64,000 nucleotides of DNA, from assembly GCA_963840565.1 (NCBI GenBank), contig CAWIZH010000004.1, positions 62,001 to 126,000 of the forward strand, in the 5' to 3' direction. The stretch comes from VRUE01 sp963840565 (GTDB taxonomy: Bacteria > Actinomycetota > Thermoleophilia > Solirubrobacterales > 70-9). The position numbers and the translations under genes were made by a program. Below the pieces are notes generated by a model. The model saw only the letters and a program-made list of their open reading frames with translations, did not search any database and was not told the origin of the DNA. Positions 7,586 through 18,287 of this stretch are shown here, one piece after another. Position 1 is the stretch's first letter; every line of letters begins with the position of its first letter.

Positions 7586-8836
7586 ATGAACGCGACTGCT
7601 GAGATTACGAGCCCGCTCGCCCACCTTTCGGCGGAGCAACTTGATCAGCTCGCCGCCGAGCTCGATGAGATCCGCGACCGGGTGTCCGCCGACCTGGGCG
7701 AACGCGACCGGCGCTACATCGAGAGCATGATCGCGATGCAGCGCCGCCTCGCCGTGCTCGGCCGCGTGCTGCTGCTTGGCGCCGGCAACCGGCCCGCCCA
7801 GCTCGCCGGCACGACGGCGCTCTCGATGGCGAAGATCCTCGAGAACATGGAGATCGGCCACAACGTCCTGCATGGGCAGTGGGACTGGATGAACGATCCC
7901 CAGATCAACTCCTCGACCTGGGACTGGGATACGGCGTCGACTTCCGAGGCCTGGAAGCACTCGCACAACTACGTCCACCACACCTTCACCAACATTCGCG
8001 GCAAGGACAAGGACCTGGGCTACGAGATCATGCGGATCGATCCACAGCAGAAGTGGGGACCGGTCTACCTCTTCCAGCCGTTCTACAACCTCCTGCTGAT
8101 GGCCTTCTTCGAGTGGGGGGTTGCCCTCCACGACATGGACTACGAGGCGATCCGCAGGGGAGAGAAGTCCGAGGCCGAGGTGAAGCGCCAGGTCAAGGGC
8201 ATCGTCGGCAAGGCGAAAAGCCAGATCGTCAAGGACTACATCGCCTGGCCGCTGCTGAGCGGCCTGGCAACCGCCGGGACCGAGCTGGCGCTGGAGTCAC
8301 TGGCGGATCGCCGAGAGCCGGGTCGCCGGCGCCGGCGCGGTGGCCTGGCCGGCAGCCTGCGGCGCTCGCTCGGCAAAGGAGCCAGGGCATACCGGGCTGC
8401 CGCGGCGGCCAATGCAGCCGCCAACGTGGCCCGCAACGTCTGGGCCTACGCGATCATCTTCTGCGGCCATTTCCCCGACCAGACCTACACGTTCAGTCAG
8501 GCGGAGGTGGAGGACGAGAGCCCCGGTGGCTGGTACGTGCGGCAGCTGACCGGCTCGGCCAACATCGAGGGTGGCCCCCTCTTCCACGTCGCCAGCGGCA
8601 ACCTCGGCTACCAGGTCGAGCACCACCTCTTCCCGGACCTGCCGAGCACCCGCTACGCCGAGATCGCGCCGCAGATCAAGCAGATCTGCCAGCGCTACGG
8701 CCTGCCTTACAACAGCGGCCCCTTCGGGCAGCAGCTCGGCATGGTGCAGCGGACGATCCTGCGCCTTGCCCTGCCCGGTGGCTCGCCGCGTCCCAAGCCC
8801 GGGCCGTATCGCGGGGAGGATCACCCCGCTCTGTGA
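7586..8836 (+). CDS. Membrane acyl-CoA (fatty acid) desaturase
   Basis: Di-iron integral membrane desaturase, 416 aa. The three histidine boxes are present: HNVLH near residue 92, HSHNYVHH near residue 125, and QVEHH in GYQVEHHLFPDLP near residue 350. It resembles DesA3-like acyl-CoA desaturases that introduce a double bond into stearoyl-CoA. An Arg/Ala-rich segment lies between boxes two and three. A purine-rich Shine-Dalgarno (GAAAGAGAGA) precedes the ATG. It pairs with the upstream reductase and is followed by an operator region and marR. Confidence 0.92.
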   Translation: MNATAEITSPLAHLSAEQLDQLAAELDEIRDRVSADLGERDRRYIESMIAMQRRLAVLGRVLLLGAGNRPAQLAGTTALSMAKILENMEIGHNVLHGQWDWMNDPQINSSTWDWDTASTSEAWKHSHNYVHHTFTNIRGKDKDLGYEIMRIDPQQKWGPVYLFQPFYNLLLMAFFEWGVALHDMDYEAIRRGEKSEAEVKRQVKGIVGKAKSQIVKDYIAWPLLSGLATAGTELALESLADRREPGRRRRRGGLAGSLRRSLGKGARAYRAAAAANAAANVARNVWAYAIIFCGHFPDQTYTFSQAEVEDESPGGWYVRQLTGSANIEGGPLFHVASGNLGYQVEHHLFPDLPSTRYAEIAPQIKQICQRYGLPYNSGPFGQQLGMVQRTILRLALPGGSPRPKPGPYRGEDHPAL

Positions 8837-8850
8837 TAAGCATCACAGGC

Positions 8851-8893
8851 GCAACTATTTCGCTCGCATAATAGTTGCGTATATGCAACTATT
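8851..8893 (+). promoter_or_regulatory. Triple 9-mer operator in front of marR
   Basis: The 9-mer GCAACTATT occurs at 8851-8859 and 8885-8893, and its exact reverse complement AATAGTTGC at 8870-8878. Copies two and three form an inverted repeat with a 6 bp spacer, and one and two another with a 10 bp spacer. A CATAAT box (8867-8872) could serve as -10. The last copy ends 6 bp before the marR ATG, fitting MarR autoregulation of the marR-exporter operon. Binding is inference. Confidence 0.7.
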
Positions 8894-8899
8894 GTTGAC

Positions 8900-9439
8900 A
8901 TGCAAGCGAGCGACATTGCGGCACTAGTCAACGAGGTGGCTTCCCCCGAGGCCAGCCCAGAGGCGCAGGAGACGGCAGCGCGAATCAGCGCCCTGCTGCG
9001 CCACCTCTTCCTCTACGACCGCGGCAACCTGCTGCGGGTGATCGAGGAGAGCGGCCTCTCGATGACCCAGTCCAAGGCCCTGCTGGAGCTGGGCGGGCTG
9101 GGCGAGGAGACCGAGGCACGCCAGGTCGGCGACCTGGCGGAGACGCTGGGCGTCTCCGTACCCTCGATGAGCCGGGCCGTCGACGGCCTGGTCAAGAAGC
9201 GGCTCGCCACCCGGGTCGAGGACCCCGACGACCGGCGCGTGCGGCGGGTCGCGATCACCGCCAACGGCAAGAAGATCGTCGACACCCTCGTCGTCGTGCG
9301 CCAGGCGGGGATGGAGACCTTCGCCGCCAGCCTCACGGCGGCGCAGCGCCGCAAGCTCGACGCCGCGGTCGACTCGCTGATGGACCGTGCGGACATCGCG
9401 GAGGCTTACGAACATCTGAAGGAGGTTGGACCAGCTTGA
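8900..9439 (+). CDS. MarR-family transcriptional regulator
   Basis: 179 aa winged-helix repressor. The recognition region reads ARQVGDLAETLGVSVPSMSR followed by AVDGLVKKRLATRVEDPDDR, with the wing DRRVRRVAITANGKK. N- and C-terminal helices would form the dimer interface. Its stop overlaps the TTG start of the exporter gene (TTGA at 9436-9439), so regulator and transporter form one operon. Such pairs usually respond to the compound exported; the ligand is unknown. Confidence 0.9.
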   Translation: MQASDIAALVNEVASPEASPEAQETAARISALLRHLFLYDRGNLLRVIEESGLSMTQSKALLELGGLGEETEARQVGDLAETLGVSVPSMSRAVDGLVKKRLATRVEDPDDRRVRRVAITANGKKIVDTLVVVRQAGMETFAASLTAAQRRKLDAAVDSLMDRADIAEAYEHLKEVGPA

Positions 9440-11054
9440 CTCGTTACCGGCACCTGATCACCGACGACAACCGCAAGTGGTGGACGCTCGGAGCGATGTG
9501 CTTCGCGCTGTTCATGATCATGCTCGACAACACGGTGGTGAACGTCGCCCTGCCGTCGATCCAGAAAGACCTGGGGGCCTCGATCTCCGGCCTCGAGTGG
9601 ACGATCAACGGCTATACGCTCTCCTTCGCCGTGTTGCTGGCAACCGGCGGGCGGCTCGGCGACATCTTCGGCCGCCGCCGCATGTTCCTCTTCGGCGTCA
9701 CCATCTTCGCCCTCTCCTCGGCGACGGCCGGCCTTGCCCCTGATGCGACCTCGCTGGTGATCAGCCGGGTCGTCCAGGGCGTCGGCGCGGCGCTGATGAT
9801 GCCGGCGACGCTCTCGATCATCACCAACGCTTTCCCCGCCCACGAGCGCGGCAAGGCGATGGGGATGTGGGCGGGAGTCTCCGCCCTGGCGCTCGCCGTC
9901 GGCCCGGTGCTGGGCGGCTTCCTCACCGAGAGCGTCAGCTGGCGGGCGATCTTCTACCTCAACATCCCGGTCGCGATCGGCGCCGTTGCCGCGTCCCTCT
10001 TCGCCGTGCGCGAGTCGCGCGACAACACGGTCGGCCGCGAGGTCGACTACGCCGGCGTCGCCGTCCTGACCGGTGCCCTCACGGCGCTGATCCTCGCCCT
10101 GGTCGAGGGCAACAACTGGGGCTGGGGCTCGACCGAGATCGTCGCCCTGCTGATCGGCTCAGCCGTTGGCTTCGCCGCCTTCGTCGCGGTCGAGCTGCGG
10201 GTCAAGGTGCCGATGGTCGAATTCCGCTTCTTCGCCGATCGCAATTTCCTCGGCGCGGTGGTGGTCGCCTTGATCGTCTCCTTCTCGATGCTCGGCGTCT
10301 TCTTCTTCCTCGCCCTCTACATGCAGGACATCCTCGGCTACTCGCCGCTGGAAGCGGGGATCAGGTTCCTGCCCTCGACCCTGATGATCGTGTTGGTGGC
10401 GCCGGTTGCCGGGCGCATGGCCGACCGCTTCGGCCCGCGCTGGCTGATCGCCGGCGGCCTGGCGATCGTCTCCGCCTCGCTGTTCAGCTTCAGCGGCATC
10501 GCGGTCGACTCCAGCTACCTCGACCTGCTGCCCGGCTTCATGCTGCTCGGCATCGGCATCGCGCTGACGATGTCGCCGATGACCAGCGCCGCGATGAACG
10601 CGGTCGCGGTCGAGAAGGCCGGGATCGCCTCCGGCGTGCTCTCGATGTTCCGCATGGTCGGCGGCAGCCTCGGCGTTGCCGTCACCGGGGCGATCTTCCA
10701 GGGGCTGATCAAGTCCCAGCTCGACAGTGAGCTGTGCCGGCAGCGGCGTTTCCGCGGCGCAGCGCTCCGACCTCGCCCACCAGTTCGGCGGCGGCTCGAC
10801 CGAAGCGCTGCACGGGATGGCGCCCGCCCAGGCACGGCAGGTGGTTGCCGCCGGGCAGGAAGCGTTCGTCTACGCGCTCGGCCACGCGATGACCGTCTCG
10901 GGCGCGGTTGCGCTGACCGGCGCGGTGGTCGGCGCCACGGCGATCCGGGCGAAGCGCAAGGGCATCAGCACGGAGGCCTGCCGAGGCGGCGGTCAACCCC
11001 GGCGGGTCCGAGCTGGCGGCGCAAGAGGCGATGGTCGGCGAGCCGGTCGCCTGA
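9436..11054 (+). CDS. MFS transporter, DHA2 (EmrB/QacA) drug:H+ antiporter family
   Basis: Multidrug-type exporter with about 14 membrane spans. Signature motifs are LDNTVVNVALPSIQKDL in the first span, GGRLGDIFGRRR (loop 2-3), and the antiporter motif C region GPVLGGFLTE. The frame is clean to about 10730, continues one frame over (SGVSAAQRSDLAHQFGGG, then the last span) to about 10985, and finishes in the third frame with NPGGSELAAQEAMVGEPVA and a TGA at 11052. Two single-base indels are therefore needed, most likely sequencing errors. The TTG start is coupled to marR. Confidence 0.88.
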
Positions 11055-11065
11055 CGCTGCGGCCG

Positions 11066-11817
11066 ATGCTGATCCTGTTGCCGCCTTCGGAGGGGAAGGC
11101 CATGCCCGAGGCGGGCGATCCCCTCGACCTCGGCGCCCTGGCCTTCGCGGAGGAGCTGGGCCCGCGGCGCAGCCGAGCTGCTCGATGCGCTCGAGCGGCT
11201 GGGCGGCAAATCGGTCGGCAGGGCGGTGAAAGCGCTTGGCATCTCGGCCGGGCAGGCAGGCGAGGTGGAGCTGAACGCGGCGCTGCGCGAGGCGCCCGCG
11301 GCGCCGGCAGTCCGAGGTCTACACGCGGCGTCCTCTACGAGCGCCTCGACCTGGCCGGGCTGCCGGCGGCGGCGCGTCGCAGGGCGAGGCGAGCAGGTGC
11401 TGATCGCCAGCGCTCTCTGGGGCGTCGTGCGGCCAGAGGACCGGATTCCCTACTACCGCTTCTCGGCCAAAGCGCGGCTGAAGCGGATCGGGCCGCCGGC
11501 CGCCTGGTGGCGCGATGCGCTCGCCGAGGCGATGCCCGACGAGCCCGGCGACCTGATCGTCGACATGCGCTCGGCGCGCTTACGCCGCCGCCTGGAAGCC
11601 GAAGCAGGCGACACTGCTCTCGGTGCGCGCCTTCACCGAGCAGGGTGGCAAGCGCAAGACCGTCTCCCACATGGCAAAGGCGGTGAGGGGGGAAGTGGCC
11701 CGGGCTCTGCTGCTGGCGAAGAAGTCACCGGCGGACCCCGAGGCCGCCGCCGCGATCGCAAGCGACGCCGGCTTCAAGGTCGAGCTGACCCCCAGCACCC
11801 TCGACGTGATCGTCTGA
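11066..11817 (+). CDS. yaaA: Peroxide stress protein YaaA family (frame-broken)
   Basis: The start MLILLPPSEGKA and the later blocks VLIASALWGVVRPEDRIPYY, DALAEAM, LIVDMRSA and FTEQGGKRKTVSHMAKAVRG are diagnostic of the YaaA/DUF328 family, which lowers free iron and limits oxidative DNA damage under peroxide stress. Together they cover the whole protein of about 250 aa. The reading frame changes about five times (near 11160, 11300, 11320, 11395 and 11580), always with protein continuing in another frame. This suggests sequencing indels. Convergent with bioD. Confidence 0.75.
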
Positions 11818-11825
11818 ACCGCGAG

Positions 11826-11874
11826 CCGACGGGCCTGAAACGTGTCAATATGGTCGTCGACAATCGGCCCATCG
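11826..11874 (-). repeat. Palindromic element, family 1, copy 1 (degenerate)
   Basis: 49 bp related to the elements at 12382 and 43468. The left part CCGACGGGCCTGAAACGTGT, the central ATAT and the right end CGGCCCATCG match the family, but the right arm is partly diverged. Read on the minus strand, one frame gives DGPIVDDHIDTFQARR, close to the peptide of the 43468 copy. It spans the 3' end of bioD, where that gene's frame reaches its stop inside the element, and lies just after the yaaA stop. Confidence 0.6.
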
Positions 11875-12571
11875 AGCCGGCCAGGTCTCGGGGGCGCTGA
11901 GGTCCAGGGGCGGCAGGGTTTCCACGGTCACCTTGCCGAGGGCTTGGATCGTCTCTCGGTTGGACTGCTCGATCGGGCTCGGGCTCGTCCGGCCAGGGGG
12001 TGAGGACGACGGCAGCGACCTCGAGGCCGGCGGCGCGGGCGGCCTCGATCGTCAGCAGCGTGTGGTTGATCGTGCCGAGGCCCGGCGAGGCGGCGATCAC
12101 CAGCGGCAGCGCCAGCTCGACCGCGAGGTCGCGGACCAGGTAGTCGCCGGAGAGGGGGACGAGCAGGCCGCCGACCCCCTCGCAGACCAGGACGTCGGCG
12201 CTCGCCGCCGCCGTGCGGGCGGACGCTACGCAGTCGCGCTCGGGTCGATCTCCTCGCCGGCCAGCGCCGCGGCGAGGTGCGGCGAGGCGGCCGGTCCGTA
12301 GCGGTAGGGCGCGATCTCATCGTCGCTCTGCCCAGACCCCGCGGCACGGCGAAGCAGCGCGTGGTCCGGCTCATCCCCGGGCCGACGGGACTGAAAGCGA
12401 TCTATATCGCGACTTTGAGTCCCGTCGGCGGGGAGTTCGTCGAGGCCGGTCACCGCCGGCTTGAAGACGGCGACCCGCTCGCCTGCCGCGGCAAGGGTTC
12501 GTGGCGATCGCGGCGGCGACCACGGTCTTGCCGACCTCGGTGCCGGTGCCGGTGACGAAGACGCCGTCCAA
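11845..12571 (-). CDS. bioD: Dethiobiotin synthetase (ATP-dependent)
   Basis: Closes the ureido ring of dethiobiotin from DAPA, CO2 and ATP. The P-loop FVTGTGTEVGKTVVAAAIA opens the protein, followed by VAVFKPAVTGLDE, APYRYGPAASPHLAAALAGE, VLVCEGVGGLLVPLSGDYLV and SPGLGTINHTLLTIEAAR, all expected BioD blocks. A TTG at 12569-12571 is the likely start, just past the bioF stop. The frame breaks near 12500 (one extra C), 12230 and 11970. Between the KPAVTG loop and the next helix the protein carries an extra peptide, ADGTQSRDIDRFQSRRPGD, encoded by the palindrome at 12382. The stop (TGA at 11845-11847) lies in another copy of that family. Confidence 0.85.
12382..12428 (-). repeat. Palindromic element, family 1, copy 2 (inside bioD)
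   Basis: 47 bp near-perfect palindrome. The left arm CCGACGGGACT-N-AAAG mirrors the right arm CTTT-N-AGTCCCGTCGG around a TATATCG centre. On the minus strand it is read in the bioD frame as about 16 residues, part of ADGTQSRDIDRFQSRRPGD, placed in the loop after KPAVTGLDE where BioD proteins are normally short. The related element at 43468 is read in the same phase to give nearly the same peptide. Confidence 0.75.
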
Positions 12572-12576
12572 GGTGC

Positions 12577-13783
<1,207 letters not shown>

Positions 13784-13787
<4 letters not shown>

Positions 13788-14917
13788 GCCGCGCTTGAAG
13801 CTGCCGGGTACGGCGGGGGCTTCTTGGTCTTCTTGATCACCCGCAGCTGGGTCGAGGGATCCCAGAAGTTGGCCTCGTCCTGGTGGTCGATCAGCTCGTC
13901 GATCGGCGTCGCCGGCGTCTCGCCGTCGAGCCAGCCGTCGCGGTTGTCGGGCCGCGGGTTGGCGCCGTTGTCGGGCTGGCGGGCGACGTTGAGGCCGAGG
14001 TCCTCGAACATCGCCCGGTCGTCCTCGGGCTCGGCGCCGAGCGTGGTCAGGAAGTTGCCCATCATCACCCCGTTCAGCCCCGCCTTCACCGCCAGCGGCT
14101 GCAGGTCGCCGAGGTTCTCGACCCGGCCGCCGCAGAGGCGGAAGAGGGCGCCGGGGATGATCAGGCGGAAGATCGCCACCCACTGCACGACCTCCATCGC
14201 GTCCATCAGCGGGCGGTCGCCGAACTTGGTCCCGTCGCGCGGGTTGAGCAGGTTGATCGGCACCGAGGTCGGGTCGATCTTGGAGAGCTCGAAGGCCATC
14301 TCGACCCGCTGGCGCTTGGACTCGCCGAGGTTGAGGATGCCGCCGACGCAGGTCTCCAGGCCGGCCTCCTTGATCGCGTCGATCGTCCGCAGCCGGCCCT
14401 CGTAGCGGACCGTGCTCGAGACCTCGGGGTAGTAGGAGCGCGAGGACTCGACGTTGTGGTGGACGCGCTGGACCCCCGCCTCGCGCAGTTTCTTCGCCCG
14501 CTCCGCCGACATGTGGCCGATCGAGGCGCAGCGCTTGAGGTTGGTCTTCTCGGCGACCAGCCTGGTGCCCTCGAGGATTTTCTCGAAGTCGCGCTTGGAG
14601 AGGCCCTGGCCCTGGGTGACCATGCAGAAGCGGTGGGCGCCGGCCGCCTCGGCCGCCTTGGCGTGCTCGAGGATCTGCTCGGGCTCCATCATCGCGTGCA
14701 TCGGCGTGTCGGCCTCGGCGTAGCGCGACTGGGCGCAGAAGCCGCAGTCCTCGGCGCAGCCGCCGGACTTGGCGTTGACCAGCGAGCACATGTCGGTCGA
14801 GTCGCCGAAGTTCTCGCGCCGCACCGCCCAGGCGCGCTCGACCAGCTCGCCGATCTGCTCGTGATCGGTCAGCTCGCCCAGCGCCAGCGCTTCCTCGAAA
14901 GAGATCAGGGGAGGCAT
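13784..14917 (-). CDS. bioB: Biotin synthase (radical SAM)
   Basis: 377 aa, intact. The radical SAM cluster motif CAEDCGFC is at residues 54-61. It is followed by RYAEADTPMHAMM, HHNVESSRSYYPEVSSTVRY, ETCVGGILNLGESKRQRVEM and INLLNPRDGTKFGD, covering the residues that hold the second, sulfur-donating cluster. It inserts sulfur into dethiobiotin. First gene of bioB-bioF-bioD; the ATG at 14915-14917 is followed by the family-typical start MPPLISFEEAL. The C-terminal tail rich in Lys and Pro is longer than in E. coli BioB. Confidence 0.95.
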
Positions 14918-14935
14918 CGGGCGCAAGGCTAGGCG

Positions 14936-14949
14936 GCCGTCCGGACGGC
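14936..14949. promoter_or_regulatory. 14-bp perfect palindrome between bioB and a glycosidase gene
   Basis: GCCGTCCGGACGGC lies in the 78 bp between the divergent starts of bioB (14917) and the GH3 gene (14996). A self-complementary site in a divergent promoter region is a candidate repressor operator. It does not match the BirA or BioQ consensus I know, so the regulator is unknown. Confidence 0.35.
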
Positions 14950-14995
14950 TGGGCGGGGCCTCCCGGCGCTGCTGCCGCTCATAACATCGGCGACT

Positions 14996-16118
14996 GTGGC
15001 GGCGGCGAGGACGAGGCGCAGGCGGATCGCGATCGGGGCCGGATGCGGCCTGGCGATCGCCGCCTTCGCTTTCGGCGTCGAGCTCAGCGACCGCTCCGGC
15101 CCGCCGCCCAGCGCGCCTCGCAGGCTGCCGCTCGCCGGGCTGGCCGGGCAGCGCATCGTCGCCGGCTTCGAGGGCACCGCGGCCGCCCAGGGAGGTGGTG
15201 CGGATGATCCGCCACGGCGAACTGGCCGGCGTGATCCTCTTCGCGGAGAACCTCCCCAGCCGCGCTGCCGGGCGAGCGACTTGATCCGCCGGCTGCAGGC
15301 GATCCGGCGGCCGCCCGGGCTGCGCGCGCCGTTGCTGGTGATGGCCGACCAGGAGGGCGGGCAGGTGAAGCGCATCGGCGGGCCGCCTGCCGCTTCGGCG
15401 ATGCAGATGGGCGCCGCGGGCGCTGCATTCAGTCGCAGCCAGGGCCGGGCCACGGCGGCGAACCTGCGCGGTGCCGGCGTCAACGTCGACCTGGCGCCGG
15501 TGCTCGACGTGGCCCGGCCCGGCGGCACGATCGCCGATGACCGAACGCGGCTTCGGCTCGACCGCGGCGCAGGTCGCCGCCACCGCGGTTCCCTTTGCCG
15601 CCGGCCTGCAGGGCGGCGGCGTCGCCGCCACCGCGAAGCACTTCCCGGGCCTCGGCGCGGCTGCCGAGAACACCGACTTCGCGGCGCAGCGGATCGAACT
15701 CTCGAAGCAGAGCCCTGCGCGACGTCGACGAGGCGCCCTACCGGCGACTTCATCGCCCGCGGCGGCGCGATGGTGATGCTGAGCACGGCGATCTACCCGG
15801 CCTTCTCGCCGCAGCCGGCCGCCTTCGCCCGGCCGATCGCCAGCGGCGAGCTGCGCTCGCGCCTCGGCTTCGCCGGGGTCTCGATCACCGACGCGCTGGA
15901 AAGCGCCGCCGTGCGCGATTTCGGCGGGCCCGCCAGGGCTGGCCTGGCGGCCGCAGCGCGCGGGCACCGACCTCCTGCTCTTCACCGACTACCGGGCCGG
16001 CGCCCGGGCAGGCCGCGCCTGCTGCGGGCGCTGCGCGCCGGCTCGCTCGACCGCAGCTGCCTTCGAGACCTCAGTCGGCCGCGTCCTGCGCCTGCGCCAC
16101 GGCCTGGGCCGCGGCTAG
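14996..16118 (+). CDS. Glycoside hydrolase family 3, NagZ-like (frame-broken)
   Basis: Beta-N-acetylhexosaminidase-like enzyme. An N-terminal hydrophobic anchor (GAGCGLAIAAFAFGVELS) follows a basic start. The GH3 blocks GQRIVAGFEG, LLVMADQEGGQVKRI, GAGVNVDLAPVLDVARPGG, AATAKHFPGLGAAAENTD (the KHFPG histidine), VMLSTAIYPAF and GVSITDALES (nucleophile Asp) are all visible in order. They are spread over three frames by several indels between 15190 and 16060. NagZ enzymes trim muropeptides; the anchor suggests an extracytoplasmic role. The 3' end overlaps the converging GGDEF gene by about 48 bp. Confidence 0.78.
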
Positions 16119-17656
16119 CGCGGCTCGACCGTGCCGGCAGACGGCCTCGGCCGGCGCGTCGGCATCGTCGAAGTCGAAGGTCCGCACCGTGTCGCGGCCC
16201 GAGCCCTTGGCCGCGTAGAGCGCCGCGTCGGCTTTGGCCAGAACCGCTTCGTAGCTCAGCTTCCATTCGGGCCCGAAGGGGGCGATGCCGATGCTGGTGG
16301 TGACCGGCGGCATGTCTTCCTCGCCGCCCATCCGTTCGCGCACCGCGGTCGCGATCTCGGCGGCGACCGCCTGGGCCTCCTCGAGGCTGCAGCGCGGCAG
16401 GATCACCGCGAACTCGTCGCCGCCCAGCCGCGCCAGGACGTCGGTCTCGCGCGCGCGGCCCGCGCATCGCCTCGGCGATCTCGGCGATCACGCGGTCGCC
16501 GGCGGGGTGGCCGAGCGTGTCGTTGACCTGCTTGAAGTGGTCGAGGTCGAGCATCAGCAGCGCTCCCGGCACCGCGTAGCGCCCGCTGCGCGCCAGCTCG
16601 GCCCGCAGGTCCTCCTCGAAGCGGCGCCGGTTCTTCAGCCCGGTCAGCGAGTCGTGGCTGGCCTGGCGCCGCAGCTCCTGCATGCGGTCGTTGCGGCCCC
16701 AGATCAGGACCAGCGCCGCCAGCAGCGCCGCCACCGAGAGGCCGACCAGGGCGATCATCACCGGCAGGTCGACCCCCGGCCGGCTCGGGTCGCGGACGAC
16801 GAGCAGCCAGCTGCGGTCGGCGATCTGGATCGGCGCGGCAGCCGTTTCTTCGCGCGGGAGGCTGGGCCCGGCGATCGGCTTGCCCCGCTCGATCAGCGAG
16901 ACCGCGACGTCGTCCGGCAGGGCGGCGTTTGCCGCCCGGGCGAGGTCGGGCACGTGGAAGGAGCCGACGGCGAAGCCGACCAGGGCCGCTCGCCGCTCGG
17001 CCGCGGTCCCGACCGGAGCGCCGTCGCGGTAGACGGGGCGGAAGACGTTGATCCCGGTGCCGCCGACCGGGAGTCGCATCACCGGGGTCGCCGAGGGCCG
17101 GTCGCTGTTGCGGGCGCGCAGCAGGTAGGGGCCGCGGAAGGGATCGGAGCCGATGTCGTAGCCAAGCGGCACCTGCACGCTGAGGCCCCGAGTCGGTGGC
17201 GGCGAAGGTCAGCGGAAAGTATTCGGCCCGCGGGCCGGCCCGGCGCAACTCGCCAAGCGGACCGCGTTCGAGGATCGGGTAGCCGTGGCTGCGTTCGAAA
17301 TCGGCGCGCTGCGCCCGCGGCACCGATTCGATGAAGCCGGTCGCGGTCAGTGCCCCCGCGTGGAGCAGCGAGTCGGCGACGATGTCGAACTCGTGGCGGC
17401 TGAAGTGACCCTCCGCCTGGTAGAAGGCCGCGGCGCTTGCCAGCTGTCCGATCGAGAGTGCCGCCAGCGCTTCCACCTGGTGGGCGGCCCGGCCCGCCTC
17501 GCCGCGCTGAGTCCTTTCGAAGCTGTCGCGTTCGCGGTTGTGGACGACCAGCGCGAGCGCGATCGAGCCGACCGCGATCGCGGCGACGACCGAAAATCCG
17601 AGCCAGAACCGACGGCGCATGAGTCCCTTTGTCGGCCACAGCCGCTCCCACCTCAA
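16071..17656 (-). CDS. Diguanylate cyclase with CHASE-like sensor domain
   Basis: Membrane c-di-GMP synthase. A first span (FWLGFSVVAAIAVGSIALAL), an extracytoplasmic CHASE-like region (about 220 aa, including FIESVPRAQRADFE and VFRPVYRDGAPV), a second span (VMIALVGLSVAALLAALVLI), then a GGDEF domain with HDSLTGLKNRRRFEEDL, MLDLDHFKQVNDTLGHPAGD and an intact RLGGDEFAV active site, and DAALYAAKGSGRDTV near the end. A TTG at 17654-17656 overlaps the upstream stop; an ATG at 17618-17620 is an alternative start. The frame shifts near 17185 and 16450. Confidence 0.85.
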
Positions 17657-18287
17657 TCAATGGGCGCGATTGCCAACGACTCCCAGAGGTAAAGGGAGGC
17701 GAGGCTGCGGTGCGGGCGCCAGCGCTCGCCGATCTCGATCGCCTGTGTGGGGGTCGGCATCTCCTCCAGCCCGTACTCGATCTGGATCGCCTTGCGGATG
17801 CCGAGGTCGCCACCGGAGAGGACATCGGGCCGTTCGAGGTGGAAGAGCAGGAACATCTCCGCGGTCCAGACGCCGAGCCCGCGCACGGCGACGATCTCCT
17901 CGATCACCTCCTCGTCGGGAAGCTGGTCGAGGCGATCGAGCTCCAGCTCGCCCTCGATCACGTGCGAGGCGAGGTCGCGGACGTACTCGACCTTGCGGCC
18001 GGAGAGGCCGGCCGCGCGCAGGTCGGTTTCCTCGGCTTCGAGCAACTGCTCGGGCGTCGGGGTGCTGCCGTCGAAGAGATCGAGGATGCGCCCGTAGATC
18101 GTCCGCGCCGCCTTGGTCGAGAGCTGCTGGCCGACGATCGCCCGCAGCAGCGCCCCGTAGGCGTCGGCGCGGGCGCTCCTCGCTGCGCCGTTTCAGCCGC
18201 GTCTTCAGGTCGATCTTGCCGACCCGCTCGATCAGCGCCGCCATCGTCGGGTCGGTGGCGGCGAGCTGTCTTGGCGGTTGAGCTCAT
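17653..18287 (-). CDS. DNA-3-methyladenine glycosylase (AlkA-type HhH-GPD)
   Basis: Base-excision repair glycosylase. The helix-hairpin-helix and catalytic region reads VAVRGLGVWTAEMFLLFHLE, then RPDVLSGGDLGIRKAIQIEY with the catalytic Asp in GGDLG. Upstream blocks ALLRAIVGQQLSTKAARTIY and LRAAGLSGRKVEYVRDLA are typical of the superfamily. The ATG at 18285-18287 overlaps the enoyl-CoA hydratase stop. The frame shifts near 18265 and 18175. It is followed directly by the GGDEF gene with a TTGA overlap. Confidence 0.85.

Noticed and set aside
6428..8131. A 567-codon open frame on the minus strand opposite the reductase and desaturase genes.
   Set aside because: It is antisense to two genes with clear domains and catalytic motifs, is rich in His, Asp and Arg as expected for a GC-skewed shadow frame, and matches no family.
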